A DNA stretch of 64,000 nucleotides from contig NZ_CP149994.1 in NCBI RefSeq assembly GCF_051307055.1, forward strand, positions 2,666,001 through 2,730,000, in the 5' to 3' direction. This stretch comes from Dryocola sp051307055 (GTDB lineage: Bacteria; Pseudomonadota; Gammaproteobacteria; Enterobacterales; Enterobacteriaceae). This document shows, in pieces, positions 33,229 to 41,763 of this stretch. A program made the translations under genes and the position numbers. Positions within the stretch are counted from its first letter, which is position 1. Each line of letters starts with the position of its first letter. Below the pieces are notes generated by a model. That model worked only from the letters and a program-made list of their open reading frames with translations, was not told the DNA's origin and did not search any database.

Positions 33229-34413
33229 TTAGTTCATTGCGGCTTTCAGCCGTAAGACCGCTTCTTTGAGGTTCTCTTCCGTCGTACTAACGTATGACAT
33301 GCGCAACGTTGAGCGATCTGGCTCATCGCAGTAAAAGAACTCTCCTGGCACATACACTACGCCGTTATCGAGCGTTTTCTGCAGCCACTGCGTGGTGTTT
33401 ATCTCATCGTTAAATTTTGCCCATAAAAACATACCGCCCATCGGCTGATGAAATGTCAGATGGTCGCCCAGCTCGCTTTTAAGATGCTGGCTCAGGACCC
33501 GGCATTTCTGTTTATAGGCTTCGCGAATCAGCGCGATTTGCCCGGCCAGGCGGCCGCTGTTCAGATAGTGGTATGTCAGAGACTGCGATAACGAGCTGGT
33601 GTGTAAATCCGTGGCTTGCTTAAGGTTCACCACCTGACGTTTCAGCCAGTCCGGCACCAGCAACCACCCTACTCGCGCGCCCGGCGCGAGGATCTTTGAG
33701 AAAGTAGAGGTGTAAATAACGTTGTCGCTGTTACCCATTTCCGCCGCCCAGGCTCTGAGTGGGGTAAAAGTCTTATCGGTAAAGTTAATTTCGCCATACG
33801 GATCGTCTTCAATGATGACGAAATCGTAGCGCTGGGACAGCACCACCAGCTGCTTGCGTCGATGCTCCGCAAGGGTGATCCCACCGGGATTACCAAAGGT
33901 CGGTACGATGTAGACCGCCTTCACCGCCGTGGTTTTCAACAGCGCTTCGAGCTCATCCACGATCATCCCGTCGCCGTCAGTACCAACCGACATCACGCTC
34001 GCTTCTGCAAGCTGCAATACCTGCAACGCCGCGAGATAGGTAGGCCGCTCTACCACCACCACATCGCCCGGATTAATCAACGCGCGAGCAAGGATATCCA
34101 GCGATTGCTGCGAGCCTGACGTCACGACGACATCATCCAGAGCGCAGCAAATTGCCCTTTCGCTCATCAGCTGACAGATTGCGCCGCGCAGCTCCGGGCT
34201 GCCCTCGCTGAGTCCATATTGAAATGCGTCTTTCCAGGCGCTGGTGAGGACTTTATCCATGGCGATTTGCAAGCCTTCATGATCAAAAAGGTTTGCATCC
34301 GGAATGCCACCACCAAGTGAAATAACGCCGTCCATTTTGCTGTGTTTTAATAATTCTCTGATGGCCGATGACTGAAAATTTTGTAATTTTTTTGCGATTT
34401 TATTGTGCGACAT
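33229..34413 (-). CDS. PLP-dependent class I/II aminotransferase (2-aminoadipate/aromatic type)
   Basis: 394 aa from ATG 34413 (GGGAG upstream; the longer frame is unsupported). SLGGGIPDANLF near residue 32 and FQYGLSEGSPELR at about 64 are typical of the LysN/ARO8/MocR-aminotransferase group. PLP lysine Lys240 in TSTFSKILAPGARVGW, Asp-Pro-Tyr in EDDPYGEINF. It lacks the GntR DNA-binding domain that defines MocR regulators, so it is an enzyme. It transfers the amino group of a 2-oxo/amino acid pair, substrate unknown. It is 79 bases upstream of the lyase gene and probably in one operon with it. Confidence 0.85.
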   Translation of the reverse strand: MSHNKIAKKLQNFQSSAIRELLKHSKMDGVISLGGGIPDANLFDHEGLQIAMDKVLTSAWKDAFQYGLSEGSPELRGAICQLMSERAICCALDDVVVTSGSQQSLDILARALINPGDVVVVERPTYLAALQVLQLAEASVMSVGTDGDGMIVDELEALLKTTAVKAVYIVPTFGNPGGITLAEHRRKQLVVLSQRYDFVIIEDDPYGEINFTDKTFTPLRAWAAEMGNSDNVIYTSTFSKILAPGARVGWLLVPDWLKRQVVNLKQATDLHTSSLSQSLTYHYLNSGRLAGQIALIREAYKQKCRVLSQHLKSELGDHLTFHQPMGGMFLWAKFNDEINTTQWLQKTLDNGVVYVPGEFFYCDEPDRSTLRMSYVSTTEENLKEAVLRLKAAMN

Positions 34414-34606
34414 CTTCGCTCCCCATTGTCTGTTACTTCTCTTACTTAATATCACAGGCAAGCGTTTTTTATCATTACTTTCCACTCGCGAACTTTCTTT
34501 TCCAGGTCATCATGAAGCAGATTAATGATGACCCGTAATTTAATTAATAATGATCCAATGAGGTTATTATGGTTATGACTTCTTGTAGGTTATAGAGGTA
34601 AAAAAT

Positions 34607-35887
34607 CTATTGTGAAAACAGCATAACAAATGGACCGATACACATCAGCAGACCAATTAAAATCACGTAATAGACCGATGCTCCGCGCAGGTCAATAAAT
34701 TTATCATTCTTCAGAATAATGAACCCAGGGACAATACAACTAATCAGCCCATAAGTAACACCGCCAAAAACAAATACTTTGAGAATCGGGAAGTTCGTCA
34801 GAACGATCAACCACAATACCAGCACAACCATGAAAAAGGCGGTAACCGATACCGCGTTGGTATTGTCGTCCTGAGGCTTAAACATCTTGTGGACAGCGAC
34901 TTTGATCAAGCCAACAAAGGATTCATGGACGGCCAGGTAAAGCGCCAGGAATGCGGTAACGATTGAGAACACATTGAGGATAACGCTCATGTATTTTACC
35001 GCGGCGCCCGGGATGACTTTCGCGGCCAGCGCCAGCGCCGAAATGTTTTCCTGATAAGCTCGCAGCGCATCCGCCTCGCTGATAGAAAGTACGATTGAGA
35101 CCACAAACAGCAGCACAGTGGCGACCAGAACCAGATAAGCGACTTTGTGTACCCGCAAAATCTTGTACTTAGCCACCTCTTTATCTTCTTCGCGCTTTTT
35201 ATAGGCGATATTCATAGGGTTCAAAATCCCAACGAACATGATTGAAAAGATAGCGAACGGTAAGGTTGGGAACGTGCCGACAACGAGATGGCTAACCGTT
35301 GGGAATTCACCGATGTTGTTCAGATCCCAGAACGGAACCACCACAAAGCCAATCGCCACGATAATGACTAACTTAACGGCGATCATGCTGCCCGATACTT
35401 TGAACAGTAATTTTTCACCTTTCGATGCCACCAGCGAAAGCCCGGCGATTAACAGCAAAGACCACCACCAGTGTTCAGAAAGCGTCTGGGTTGTGAGACC
35501 AAAGGTTTTAAGATACGACGCGCTGTCATTGGTAATGGCAAGCGCATATTCCACCATCGATTTCAGCATGGTGATGGAATAAAGCGCGCCCAGCAACACA
35601 CCCCAACGGCTGCCGACATAGCTGGTGATAATGCTCAGATAGGAATCTTGTTCATCGCTACGTGCCATGGTTTCGATAAACAGTTTCTGCATGTAATAGA
35701 CGGCCGGATAACCAAGAATAACCGCCAGTGCGAATACCCAAACCCCTTTCAGGCCAACCTGTAAAGGGAAAAAGACAATCCCGGAGCCGATGGCGGCGCC
35801 GATACACAGCACCACCCACCCTAAATCGTACATCGTGAACGGTATATTCTTTTTATTAATTACTTCGTTATTAATTCCTACAGTCAT
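34607..35887 (-). CDS. SdaC/TdcC-type amino-acid:proton symporter
   Basis: 426 aa from ATG 35887. Eleven hydrophobic segments; the first, TMYDLGWVVLCIGAAIGSGI, is characteristic of the hydroxy/aromatic amino acid permease family (SdaC, TdcC, YhaO). YhaO of E. coli is a D-serine/L-cysteine importer and is one of the nearer memories. Located upstream of the aminotransferase, lyase and regulator genes on the same strand, so it probably imports their substrate, such as serine or a sulfur amino acid. The 193-base gap to the aminotransferase gene may contain an additional promoter. Confidence 0.85.
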   Translation of the reverse strand: MTVGINNEVINKKNIPFTMYDLGWVVLCIGAAIGSGIVFFPLQVGLKGVWVFALAVILGYPAVYYMQKLFIETMARSDEQDSYLSIITSYVGSRWGVLLGALYSITMLKSMVEYALAITNDSASYLKTFGLTTQTLSEHWWWSLLLIAGLSLVASKGEKLLFKVSGSMIAVKLVIIVAIGFVVVPFWDLNNIGEFPTVSHLVVGTFPTLPFAIFSIMFVGILNPMNIAYKKREEDKEVAKYKILRVHKVAYLVLVATVLLFVVSIVLSISEADALRAYQENISALALAAKVIPGAAVKYMSVILNVFSIVTAFLALYLAVHESFVGLIKVAVHKMFKPQDDNTNAVSVTAFFMVVLVLWLIVLTNFPILKVFVFGGVTYGLISCIVPGFIILKNDKFIDLRGASVYYVILIGLLMCIGPFVMLFSQ

Positions 35888-36252
35888 AGGAGACCCCAAT
35901 AGAATAAATAAAAACACCAGACTGGGCATGATTTAAATACATGCCTGGTAACCTGTTTCATTCCTTTATTGGACGCCAACAAGTTCCTGCCGATAGTTCA
36001 ATCAATAATCACGCTGGCATTAATGATTGAATGTCAGAAGCTTTACACAGCAGAAAATCAGTGGCGAATGAAAATTAGAGAAAACAGTTTGCACTTTTAT
36101 TCACAATCAAGGTATTGCAAAAGAATATGACAGGCTCCACAAAACAGTATTTTTATTTATCTTTAAACGTGATCCTTATAATGGTTTTTCTTGATAAAAA
36201 CACTCTCGCTGAAATTTAATTTTGTGATCTGGCGCATATTTCCTCTTCTGTT
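35888..36252. other. Intergenic region upstream of the permease gene
   Basis: AT-rich, 365 bases between two minus-strand genes. No gene seen. The promoter of the permease-aminotransferase-lyase series should lie here. Confidence 0.4.
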
Positions 36253-37191
36253 TTAAAGCAGATCGTCGATTGCCTTTTCCCACAGGTTCCACGGCTGTTT
36301 CTCATCGACCAAAAAATCGATAAAGGATCTGACTTTGGGGTTGCGGAACTTGCTGGGAAAATAGAGTGCATAAAGGCTATGCGTCGAGTAAGCGTATTTG
36401 CCATCCAGCTTCAGGGGAACCAACTCCCCCGAATCAATATGACGACTGATAAGATAGGAAGGCAACCATGCGATCCCCTGTCCAGAAAGGGCCGCCTTCA
36501 GCAGCAGCAGGCTGCTGTTGGCCTGCACCGGCGTTCTGGGTTTAATGTCGCACTGCGGGTGTTGCGATGCTGTCTCGTTGTAGCGTAGCGGCGGCGTTAT
36601 GCCCGGGTACACAAGACATTCATGGCTGGCGAGTTCTGTTCGTTTTGTCGGAATGCCGTTACGTGCAAGATAGGCGGGGGAAGCACAGTACAACCAGCTT
36701 ATTTTGGATAATTTTCTGGCAGCATAATTCTGCGGCGGCGTAGCAGTGATCCTCAGCGCAATATCGACATTGTTTTCATTGAGGTTTGTCAGATGGTCAT
36801 CAAGATCGAGGATAAGCTCAACGTCGTGATTTTCCTTGCGATATTCTTCAAAAATATCGATTAAATGAGCATAGCCGAATGCTACGGAGCAGGTGATCCT
36901 CAGGGCTCCGTGAGGATGGTTAAAATAACCGCAGGTCGTGTTGACGATATCGTCAAACTCTTTCAGCAGCTCCGTGGCCCTGGAAACGAAGTATTCCCCG
37001 GCTTCGGTTAGCTGAAATGAACGGGTGGTTCTCTGGATAAGCGGCACACCCAGATTCTCTTCCATCACCGCCAGCCCTTTGCTAACGGCTGAAGGGGAAA
37101 GATTAAGCAGGCGCGCGGCTTCAGATAATCCCTTTCCCTCGCTGATTTTCACCAGCATCTCAATTTGTTTGATCGTCAATGGAATTGTCAT
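36253..37191 (-). CDS. LysR-type regulator upstream of the permease
   Basis: 312 aa. Winged helix TIKQIEMLVKISEGKGLSEA then ARLLNLSPSAVSKGLAVMEE, linker helix and an effector domain with VDIALRITATPP. The final stretch, RNPKVRSFIDFLVDEKQPW, is typical of the LysR C-terminal helix. No good Shine-Dalgarno sequence before ATG 37191. It is on the same strand as, and upstream of, the permease gene (365 bases away). Targets unknown; the permease series or the downstream amine operon are candidates. Confidence 0.86.
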   Translation of the reverse strand: MTIPLTIKQIEMLVKISEGKGLSEAARLLNLSPSAVSKGLAVMEENLGVPLIQRTTRSFQLTEAGEYFVSRATELLKEFDDIVNTTCGYFNHPHGALRITCSVAFGYAHLIDIFEEYRKENHDVELILDLDDHLTNLNENNVDIALRITATPPQNYAARKLSKISWLYCASPAYLARNGIPTKRTELASHECLVYPGITPPLRYNETASQHPQCDIKPRTPVQANSSLLLLKAALSGQGIAWLPSYLISRHIDSGELVPLKLDGKYAYSTHSLYALYFPSKFRNPKVRSFIDFLVDEKQPWNLWEKAIDDLL

Positions 37192-37316
37192 AGGTCTGTT
37201 CGGTAGGTTTACAGCGTGGAATCAGGGGAACACCTCTATCCGGGGCAGTATGAGGGGGAAACGGCCATCCGGACAAAGCAGATATACTTCGTGGCTGATA
37301 AAGTTTTTCTTTCTGT

Positions 37317-37355
37317 AAAGGAGCCTGCGCTGGATTTAGCACTGGCTCCTTTTTT
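37317..37355 (+). terminator. Intrinsic terminator, plus-strand T run
   Basis: AAAGGAGCC / GGCTCCTTT, 9-base stem with an 18-base loop, followed by TTTT on the plus strand. On the minus strand, downstream of the amine operon, the U tract is weak (TTTACAG). It may serve the operon, or end an unseen plus-strand RNA. Confidence 0.6.
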
Positions 37356-37464
37356 ACGTTATGCCTTCATGCCTGCTGCGGACATTAGCGCGGAATAACA
37401 GCGTCATATACCCGTCGCCAGTACGCTGATTATCCGGATGATGGAAAGAGAGAGGACGGTTGCG

Positions 37465-37986
37465 CTAGATATCCAGCGCAACCAGAAAGCGGGACACCAT
37501 GTTATAAGCGGCAACGGTCGCGACCGCTTCCACCGTTTTGGTTTCACCGAAGAGGGCTTTCAGCGACTCAATCACGGTGATATCAACATTTACCCGTCTG
37601 GTCGACTGGTCGGTTAACGTAATCAACGTCCACTCACGCTCATCAAACAGGCTGCGCTCTGGCATGTCGCTTTTCAGCGCCTGAGCCTTTTCCTCAGAGC
37701 CGCCCGCCTGCAGGTACACCGGATAGTGCACGCCCCACTCGAATTCAGCGCCGTTAAGCACGGCAACACGCAGCATAATTAATTCAAGATAGATCAGTTC
37801 CAGGCTGAAGTCGGCGCGAACCCGACGCAGCAGCTCATTCCAGCCGGTAGCCAATGGGAAGCTTTTCAGCAGGATCCTGTCTATGCCGATCAATTCACCA
37901 GCGGGACGGCGCGCCTGCATCGAGGCTAATAAATCCGCAGGAACGGGATCGTTATCCTGCCATGGCGTAACACGTACATTGCTCAT
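37465..37986 (-). CDS. Carboxymuconolactone-decarboxylase-family protein without CxxC
   Basis: 173 aa. ELIYLELIMLRVAVLNGAEF followed by EWGVHYPVYLQAGGS is the CMD/AhpD-like helical core; the peroxidatic CxxC of true AhpD is missing, so it is unlikely to be a peroxidase. It resembles the gamma-carboxymuconolactone decarboxylase side of the family, whose members include uncharacterised hydrolase-like proteins. Last gene of the amine operon, 61 bases after the alcohol dehydrogenase gene. Function unknown. Confidence 0.7.
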   Translation of the reverse strand: MSNVRVTPWQDNDPVPADLLASMQARRPAGELIGIDRILLKSFPLATGWNELLRRVRADFSLELIYLELIMLRVAVLNGAEFEWGVHYPVYLQAGGSEEKAQALKSDMPERSLFDEREWTLITLTDQSTRRVNVDITVIESLKALFGETKTVEAVATVAAYNMVSRFLVALDI

Positions 37987-38047
37987 AATTATTCTCGCAG
38001 ATGAAATTAACCCTTACTTTTGCATTAATTAATTGCTCACTGCATGT

Positions 38048-39073
38048 TCAGGCGTGATCCATGGTAAGCACCATGCGGAATTTGGCCTGCCCACCGCGCA
38101 TTTTTTCAAAGGCCTCCTGCGCCTGCGCCAGTGGCCGCGTTTCAATCATGGCCCGCACATCCGCCAGCAGACTGAAATCCAGGGCCTTTTCTAGTTCAAT
38201 AGCCGTACCGGTAATGGCGCCATTGACCGATAATTCTCGCCCTACCAGCAAACCAGGCATTAGCGTCAGAGGCTCTTTGCCCACCCCAACGACCATCAGC
38301 CGCCCCCGAGGAGCCAACGCCGGCAACAAAGCCGAGACGGCAGGGCTATCCGTTATGGTCGACAAAATCACCTGCGCGCCGCCAAGCGCTTTGATCGCTG
38401 CCACGGCATCCTGTCGGTGAGTGTCAATGTAGTGGTGAGCCCCAAGCGCCATGACCTCCTCCGCGATGTCATCGCCTCTGCCAACGGCGACAACGCGAAA
38501 ACCCATCTTCCTGGCATACTGCAGGGCGAGATGCCCTAAGCCGCCCACGCCCTGAATAACAACCGTATCGCCGGCCTGGGCATGGGATTTCTTCAGCGCG
38601 TTGAAGGTCGCAATCCCTGCGCAAAGCAGCGGCGCGGCATCCACGGATGAAAGATCCTCCGGAATGGCGACCAGCCCCGTCATACGCGCCAGCATGTATT
38701 CGGCATATCCTCCGTCACGCGAGCTACCCGTGACCGGCTGGTCCTGGCAGAGGTTAAAGCGCCCGAGTCTGCACTGTTCACAGGCATTACAATGGCCGCC
38801 TAACCGCCCCACCCCAACGCGTTGCCCAGGCTGCAGCCATGAAGGCAGCGGACCAGAGGTTTTGCAGAGCGTGCCAACAACCTCATGGCCCGGTACACGC
38901 GGATACTCAACGCCCTTCTCCAGCCCTTCGATGGCGCCGGCATCCGCACCACAGATGCCGCAGGCCTCTACTTTGATTAGCACTTCCCCAGGGCCTGGTT
39001 CGGGAAGATCTCTTTCCACCATTTCCAGCTGGCCAGGACGTGTGACCTGCATGGCCTTATATGTTTTTTTCAT
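38048..39073 (-). CDS. Zinc-dependent alcohol dehydrogenase (MDR family)
   Basis: 341 aa. Catalytic zinc: Cys38, His63/Glu64 (PGHE). Structural zinc: Cys95, Cys98, Cys101, Cys109 (CNACEQCRLGRFNLC). Cofactor motif GVGGLGHLALQYA for NAD(P). It is AdhP/CAD-like and oxidises primary alcohols or reduces aldehydes. Follows the flavin amine oxidase gene by 3 bases, so the aldehyde made by amine oxidation is a likely substrate. Confidence 0.9.
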   Translation of the reverse strand: MKKTYKAMQVTRPGQLEMVERDLPEPGPGEVLIKVEACGICGADAGAIEGLEKGVEYPRVPGHEVVGTLCKTSGPLPSWLQPGQRVGVGRLGGHCNACEQCRLGRFNLCQDQPVTGSSRDGGYAEYMLARMTGLVAIPEDLSSVDAAPLLCAGIATFNALKKSHAQAGDTVVIQGVGGLGHLALQYARKMGFRVVAVGRGDDIAEEVMALGAHHYIDTHRQDAVAAIKALGGAQVILSTITDSPAVSALLPALAPRGRLMVVGVGKEPLTLMPGLLVGRELSVNGAITGTAIELEKALDFSLLADVRAMIETRPLAQAQEAFEKMRGGQAKFRMVLTMDHA

Positions 39074-39076
39074 GCC

Positions 39077-40147
39077 TTACCCCTCGTTCACTATTCGTTG
39101 GACGCCTGCAAAAGCGGCATCAATCGCGCCTGCAAGATAGCCCGGAAATGCAGATGACCACTCACTGGCGATACCTGTTAAGGAGTGACTCCACTGCCCC
39201 TCATTAGCATATGCTGGCGGTACGGAATGACCGGCCTGTAAAACCATATCGCGCGGTGTCGCGGTAAAAGGATCGGCAGCCCAGTCTTTAATATACTCGG
39301 CGCTCGGATACGCCGCTTCCTGGCCAAACAGCCGCACCAGTTGCGCTTTACACTGCTCGCGTAATGCTGCTTCCCCTAATGCCTGACGCGCGTTAAACGG
39401 CAGCCCGATAAAACCAAACAGGGTGTACATCTGGTCAGGCTCAGAGACGTCGTGGATTTCAACCATAGGGCCGATACCGCTTCTGGCTTCCCCGGATAAC
39501 CCTTTCCGTTGCCAGAAACTGCGGGAATAGAGCGCGATATACTTTGCGTGCGGTGCCATCCAGGTGCCAGTGTTACGCCACGCCTGTAATAAGGATGAAG
39601 GTAGCGCAGGGGAAAAGGTTATCTGCGATGCCAGCATCGGGGGCAATGCCAGCAGGACGTGCTTCGCCTGCACAGCTACCGTCTGCTCGTCGACGTTATG
39701 CCCGTGAACAATAAGACTGCCGTTATGCTGCTGAATCTGTGACACCTGCACATCAGTGACGATGCGGTCATTCTGGAGGCGAGCCAGCAGAGCCTCGATC
39801 GGCCGCGACATACCTCCACGGACTCGTGCCGCCGCGGGGGAAGAGACAAACCCAGGATGACGGGAAGCGGTATCCATCGTCCGCTCAAAAAGCATATCGC
39901 CCGTTTCCTGATGCGCGAAAGTCTCAATGTTCAGCTCGGCAAGGAGCTTAAGCAACGCGGGCTGGATCTCCGGCCAGAACCACGTTGCCCCCAGGTCCGC
40001 ACCCGCATTATCAACCTGTAAGATACGACCGCCGACTCGCTTGCGGCCTTCAAGAACGACATAGCTAACTCCGGCCTGTTCCAGCAGCCAGGCCGCATAT
40101 AAACCGCTGAGTCCCGCACCGACAATCGCCACCTGAGCATTCATCAT
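39077..40147 (-). CDS. Flavin monoamine oxidase-family protein
   Basis: 356 aa FAD protein. The N-terminal dinucleotide-binding motif VAIVGAGLSGLYAAWLLEQA is followed by VVLEGRKRVGGRI (the second part of the FAD fold) and, near the C-terminus, GIASEWSSAFPGYLAGAIDAA (the FAD-contacting region of amine oxidases). Members oxidise primary amines to aldehydes, NH3 and H2O2. Shorter than MAO (about 450-520 aa) and without a signal peptide. ATG overlaps the cupin stop (ATGA). Substrate unknown. Confidence 0.85.
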   Translation of the reverse strand: MMNAQVAIVGAGLSGLYAAWLLEQAGVSYVVLEGRKRVGGRILQVDNAGADLGATWFWPEIQPALLKLLAELNIETFAHQETGDMLFERTMDTASRHPGFVSSPAAARVRGGMSRPIEALLARLQNDRIVTDVQVSQIQQHNGSLIVHGHNVDEQTVAVQAKHVLLALPPMLASQITFSPALPSSLLQAWRNTGTWMAPHAKYIALYSRSFWQRKGLSGEARSGIGPMVEIHDVSEPDQMYTLFGFIGLPFNARQALGEAALREQCKAQLVRLFGQEAAYPSAEYIKDWAADPFTATPRDMVLQAGHSVPPAYANEGQWSHSLTGIASEWSSAFPGYLAGAIDAAFAGVQRIVNEG

Positions 40148-40818
40148 GGCTGAGGTTTCCGCATATCGCTGAGATGGCCCTTTTTGAGATACAGCAGGGT
40201 GTTTTCTGTTTCGGCCATAAACACCAGGCGTTGCCCGACCGGAATACGGATCCAGCTTCCCTGAGCATGGATACTGTCGCCTTCTGTCAGGCTGCCTTCC
40301 ACGATAAACAGTTCAGCGCCCCCCGGCAGGGGCGGCTCCGCCAGAAGCGAGCCGGACGTCAAGCGTAACAGGCAGACGCTCTCGTGGGCGTTTTCAAACA
40401 GGGCGCAAACAGAGAAACCCTTACCCCTCTGCCAGTTTGCCGCATCGCGGGTATCTACACGCAGCGGTACATTTTCGCTGGCGGCCATCTGGCCGAGTTT
40501 TACGAACAGCAGTGTTCCGTCGGTACTGTGGGGCTGATGGGTGGAACCTGGCGGATTGCGCAGATACCAGCCTGCGGGATAATCCTGTTCACCTTCCGAA
40601 AATTGCCCGGCCAGAACCAGAATCTCTTCACCGCCAGGGTGAATGTGCTGTGGAAATGATGTCTGAGGTAAATAACGAACAAGGCTGGTCGCTCGCGCCT
40701 GCTCTCCACCGATACGATCCAGCATCACACGATCAACCCCACCCTGCGGGGAGTGAACCCAGTGGTAATCGTCGATGCTCACGGTAACGCGCCGGGTAAA
40801 ATCGTGGTTAATTAACAT
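40144..40818 (-). CDS. ChrR-like two-cupin protein
   Basis: 224 aa from ATG 40818 (GGGA upstream); ATG 40830 is the other option. The first cupin has the metal-site residues HIHPGGEEILVLAGQF and later HQPH; a second cupin-like half follows (from about residue 120). ChrR-type cupins are found as zinc anti-sigma domains and in small-molecule operons. No anti-sigma N-terminal domain is seen, so an enzyme or metal-binding sensor is more likely. Overlaps the amine oxidase gene by 4 bases. Confidence 0.78.
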   Translation of the reverse strand: MLINHDFTRRVTVSIDDYHWVHSPQGGVDRVMLDRIGGEQARATSLVRYLPQTSFPQHIHPGGEEILVLAGQFSEGEQDYPAGWYLRNPPGSTHQPHSTDGTLLFVKLGQMAASENVPLRVDTRDAANWQRGKGFSVCALFENAHESVCLLRLTSGSLLAEPPLPGGAELFIVEGSLTEGDSIHAQGSWIRIPVGQRLVFMAETENTLLYLKKGHLSDMRKPQP

Positions 40819-40872
40819 GCTGATTCCCATAGTCAGGAAAAGGCGGCTTCACCTGCAAGCCGCTTACAAAGG

Positions 40873-41214
40873 TTATTTCGGCAATGCGTCGAAAGCATCA
40901 AGCGCCCGGCTGGAGTAAACCAGCGCAGCACCCGTGTTGAGCGTGATCGCAACGCCCAACGCTTCAGCAATCTCTTCACGCGTCGCACCTTGTTTTGCTG
41001 CTGCTTCAGCATGCACCGAAAGGCATCCGTCACAGCGAGTCGTGACGGCTACCGCCAGCGCAATCAGCTCGTGCGTTTTAGCATCCAGATGCCCTGTCGC
41101 TGCCGCGCCGTTTTGCATCTTATCGATGCCCTGCATGACTTCAGGTTGCAGACCTGCAAATCTTCCGATAGCCGCACGCAACTCGGTACGCATTTCAGTC
41201 CAGTTCAAAAACAC
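40873..41214 (-). CDS. AhpD-like carboxymuconolactone-decarboxylase-family protein with CxxC
   Basis: 113 aa with a GTG start preceded by GGAGG. RCDGCLSVHAEAAAKQGAT contains the CxxC-x3-H motif of alkylhydroperoxidase AhpD. It probably reduces peroxides or a small thiol substrate and could deal with the H2O2 made by the amine oxidase next to it. It is preceded by the monooxygenase-like gene (26-base gap). Confidence 0.85.
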   Translation of the reverse strand: MFLNWTEMRTELRAAIGRFAGLQPEVMQGIDKMQNGAAATGHLDAKTHELIALAVAVTTRCDGCLSVHAEAAAKQGATREEIAEALGVAITLNTGAALVYSSRALDAFDALPK

Positions 41215-41240
41215 ATTGACCTCCGTTTTTATATGAGTAA

Positions 41241-41522
41241 TCAGGCAACGGTATAGATACGCACGTCCGGCGCACCGTTCAGATAAGGTTTCAACGCTTC
41301 CACCACATCCGCGATGAACAACTGAGAGCCGAGATAGGCTTCGGCCTGTTTAGCCGTTTCAAAGCCATGCAGCACCTGCACATCTTCTGCACGCACCAAC
41401 AGCTCTTTCGAGACGGCACCCTCAATGGTGGACAGGAAAGGCGCTTTGTATTTTTGATACACCGCTGCTGCGGCTGCACGGTTCTGCTCGCTGATATCAA
41501 GGGTGATTTGCAAATAAGCCAT
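41241..41522 (-). CDS. Antibiotic-biosynthesis-monooxygenase (ABM) domain protein
   Basis: 93 aa from ATG 41522 (AAGGAG upstream). A single ferredoxin-like ABM domain (LQITLDI ... LHGFETAKQAEAYLGSQLF), the fold of YgiN and of cofactor-free monooxygenases or heme-degrading enzymes. First gene of the minus-strand operon. Function unresolved. Confidence 0.8.
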   Translation of the reverse strand: MAYLQITLDISEQNRAAAAAVYQKYKAPFLSTIEGAVSKELLVRAEDVQVLHGFETAKQAEAYLGSQLFIADVVEALKPYLNGAPDVRIYTVA

Positions 41523-41536
41523 GGTTAACTCCTTCA

Positions 41537-41553
41537 TTCAGTTGATAACTGAA
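41537..41553. promoter_or_regulatory. Palindrome next to the amine-operon start
   Basis: TTCAGTT-GAT-AACTGAA, a perfect inverted repeat of 7-base arms, 14 bases upstream of the first codon. Candidate operator. Confidence 0.4.
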
Positions 41554-41711
41554 GCCAAAGAGAATGCTTCAGGATCCGTTACGTTACGGTGCCGCTTGCT
41601 GCTCGCTTAAACGTAAAGAAAAACTTTGCGCATAAAACAACCGCAAGGTTTAAGGGCCTAAACGATTTATTTTGTAACTCTCACCGTTTCTGCATTATGT
41701 TTAGCAACGAA

Positions 41712-41727
41712 CTCATGAACAAATGAG
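41712..41727. promoter_or_regulatory. LysR-box-like palindrome CTCAT-N6-ATGAG
   Basis: 5-base arms with a 6-base spacer in the divergent region between the ABM gene and the LysR gene. Candidate operator of the LysR regulator. Confidence 0.4.
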
Positions 41728-41763
41728 ATAATCTTGGCTCTCTAAAAAGGTTTTCTATCTGCT

